Shown here one piece after another: positions 63,921 to 64,000 of a stretch of 64,000 nucleotides of DNA. The notes beneath the pieces were generated by a model. The model searched no databases. It was not told the origin of the DNA and was given only the letters and a program-made list of their open reading frames with translations. The stretch is taken from contig BRXU01000020.1 of the NCBI GenBank assembly GCA_030267565.1, forward strand, positions 1,303,001 through 1,367,000. The letters run 5' to 3'. Position 1 is the first letter of the stretch, and every line of letters begins with the position of its first letter. The position numbers and the translations under genes were made by a program. Source of the stretch: Pleodorina starrii. Its lineage: Eukaryota > Chlorophyta > Chlorophyceae > Chlamydomonadales > Volvocaceae.

Positions 63921-64000
63921 AGAAAGAAAGAAAGTTTACACTGGACCGTAAGCCCGAGCGTGGGTTAAGGGAACAGACTGATGCCTCTTCGGCGGGTACT
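63921..64000 (-). mobile_element. SINE, 3' end only, continuing beyond the window
   Basis: Reverse complement of the 3' end of the SINE at 31,171-31,581 with a few changes; AGAAAGAAAGAAAG at 63,921 is its CTTT tail. The rest lies right of the window. Confidence 0.85.

Overview
The window looks like nuclear DNA of a green alga, probably a chlorophyte near the volvocine/Chlamydomonas group. Introns have GTAAGT or GTGAGT donors and TTGCAG acceptors, TGTAA follows the stop of the one complete gene, two genes encode secreted Ser/Pro/Lys-repeat proteins resembling algal cell-wall hydroxyproline-rich glycoproteins, and LINE, Ty3/gypsy, SINE and Helitron-like sequences fill most of the rest. The genus cannot be fixed from the sequence.

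Layout. (1) 1-12,650 and about 19,782-32,629 are two near-identical copies of one ~12.8 kb unit. Each carries gene 1 (its first exon in copy A lies left of the window), an old LINE 3' remnant, and gene 2. Copy B additionally has a 302-bp insertion (26,385-26,686) and a 411-bp tRNA-derived SINE (31,171-31,581); it has one gene 2 exon fewer. (2) Each unit is followed on the right by a minus-strand LINE of ~6 kb (12,651-18,624; 32,630-33,193 plus 44,896-50,303) whose first ORF carries a Josephin-like cysteine-protease region before an APE-type endonuclease, with reverse transcriptase in an overlapping +1 frame. The 5' end of each LINE abuts the 3' end of a second, severely truncated LINE. (3) The second LINE is interrupted by an 11.7-kb Ty3/gypsy-derived composite (33,194-44,891) with a 4-bp target duplication. 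(4) 51,898 to the end is mostly pentanucleotide-rich satellite DNA, broken by a Helitron-like gene fragment (54,748-57,965) and ending in a second copy of the SINE.

The most interesting object is the gypsy composite. Its pol ORF reads RT, RNase H, a region resembling a cytosine-5 DNA methyltransferase of DNMT3/DRM type, then the integrase zinc finger and the start of the DDE core. The integrase tail sits on the opposite strand fused to Gag and is followed by a PHD finger and a Tudor-like region. Its ends are not ordinary LTRs: a 651-bp block A and a 43-bp block B are arranged A1...B1-gc-A2...B2, with pol inverted between A2 and B2. This resembles the split direct repeats of PAT-type retroelements or a head-to-tail junction, in an element that encodes a DDE integrase. 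The copy is clearly defective (in-frame stop in gag, missing middle of the integrase core, a frame break at a G10 run).

The two secreted-protein genes are built from exons that are all multiples of three with phase-1 introns at both ends, so whole intron-exon modules can be gained or lost without a frame change; this has happened between the two gene 2 copies (573 versus 500 predicted residues).
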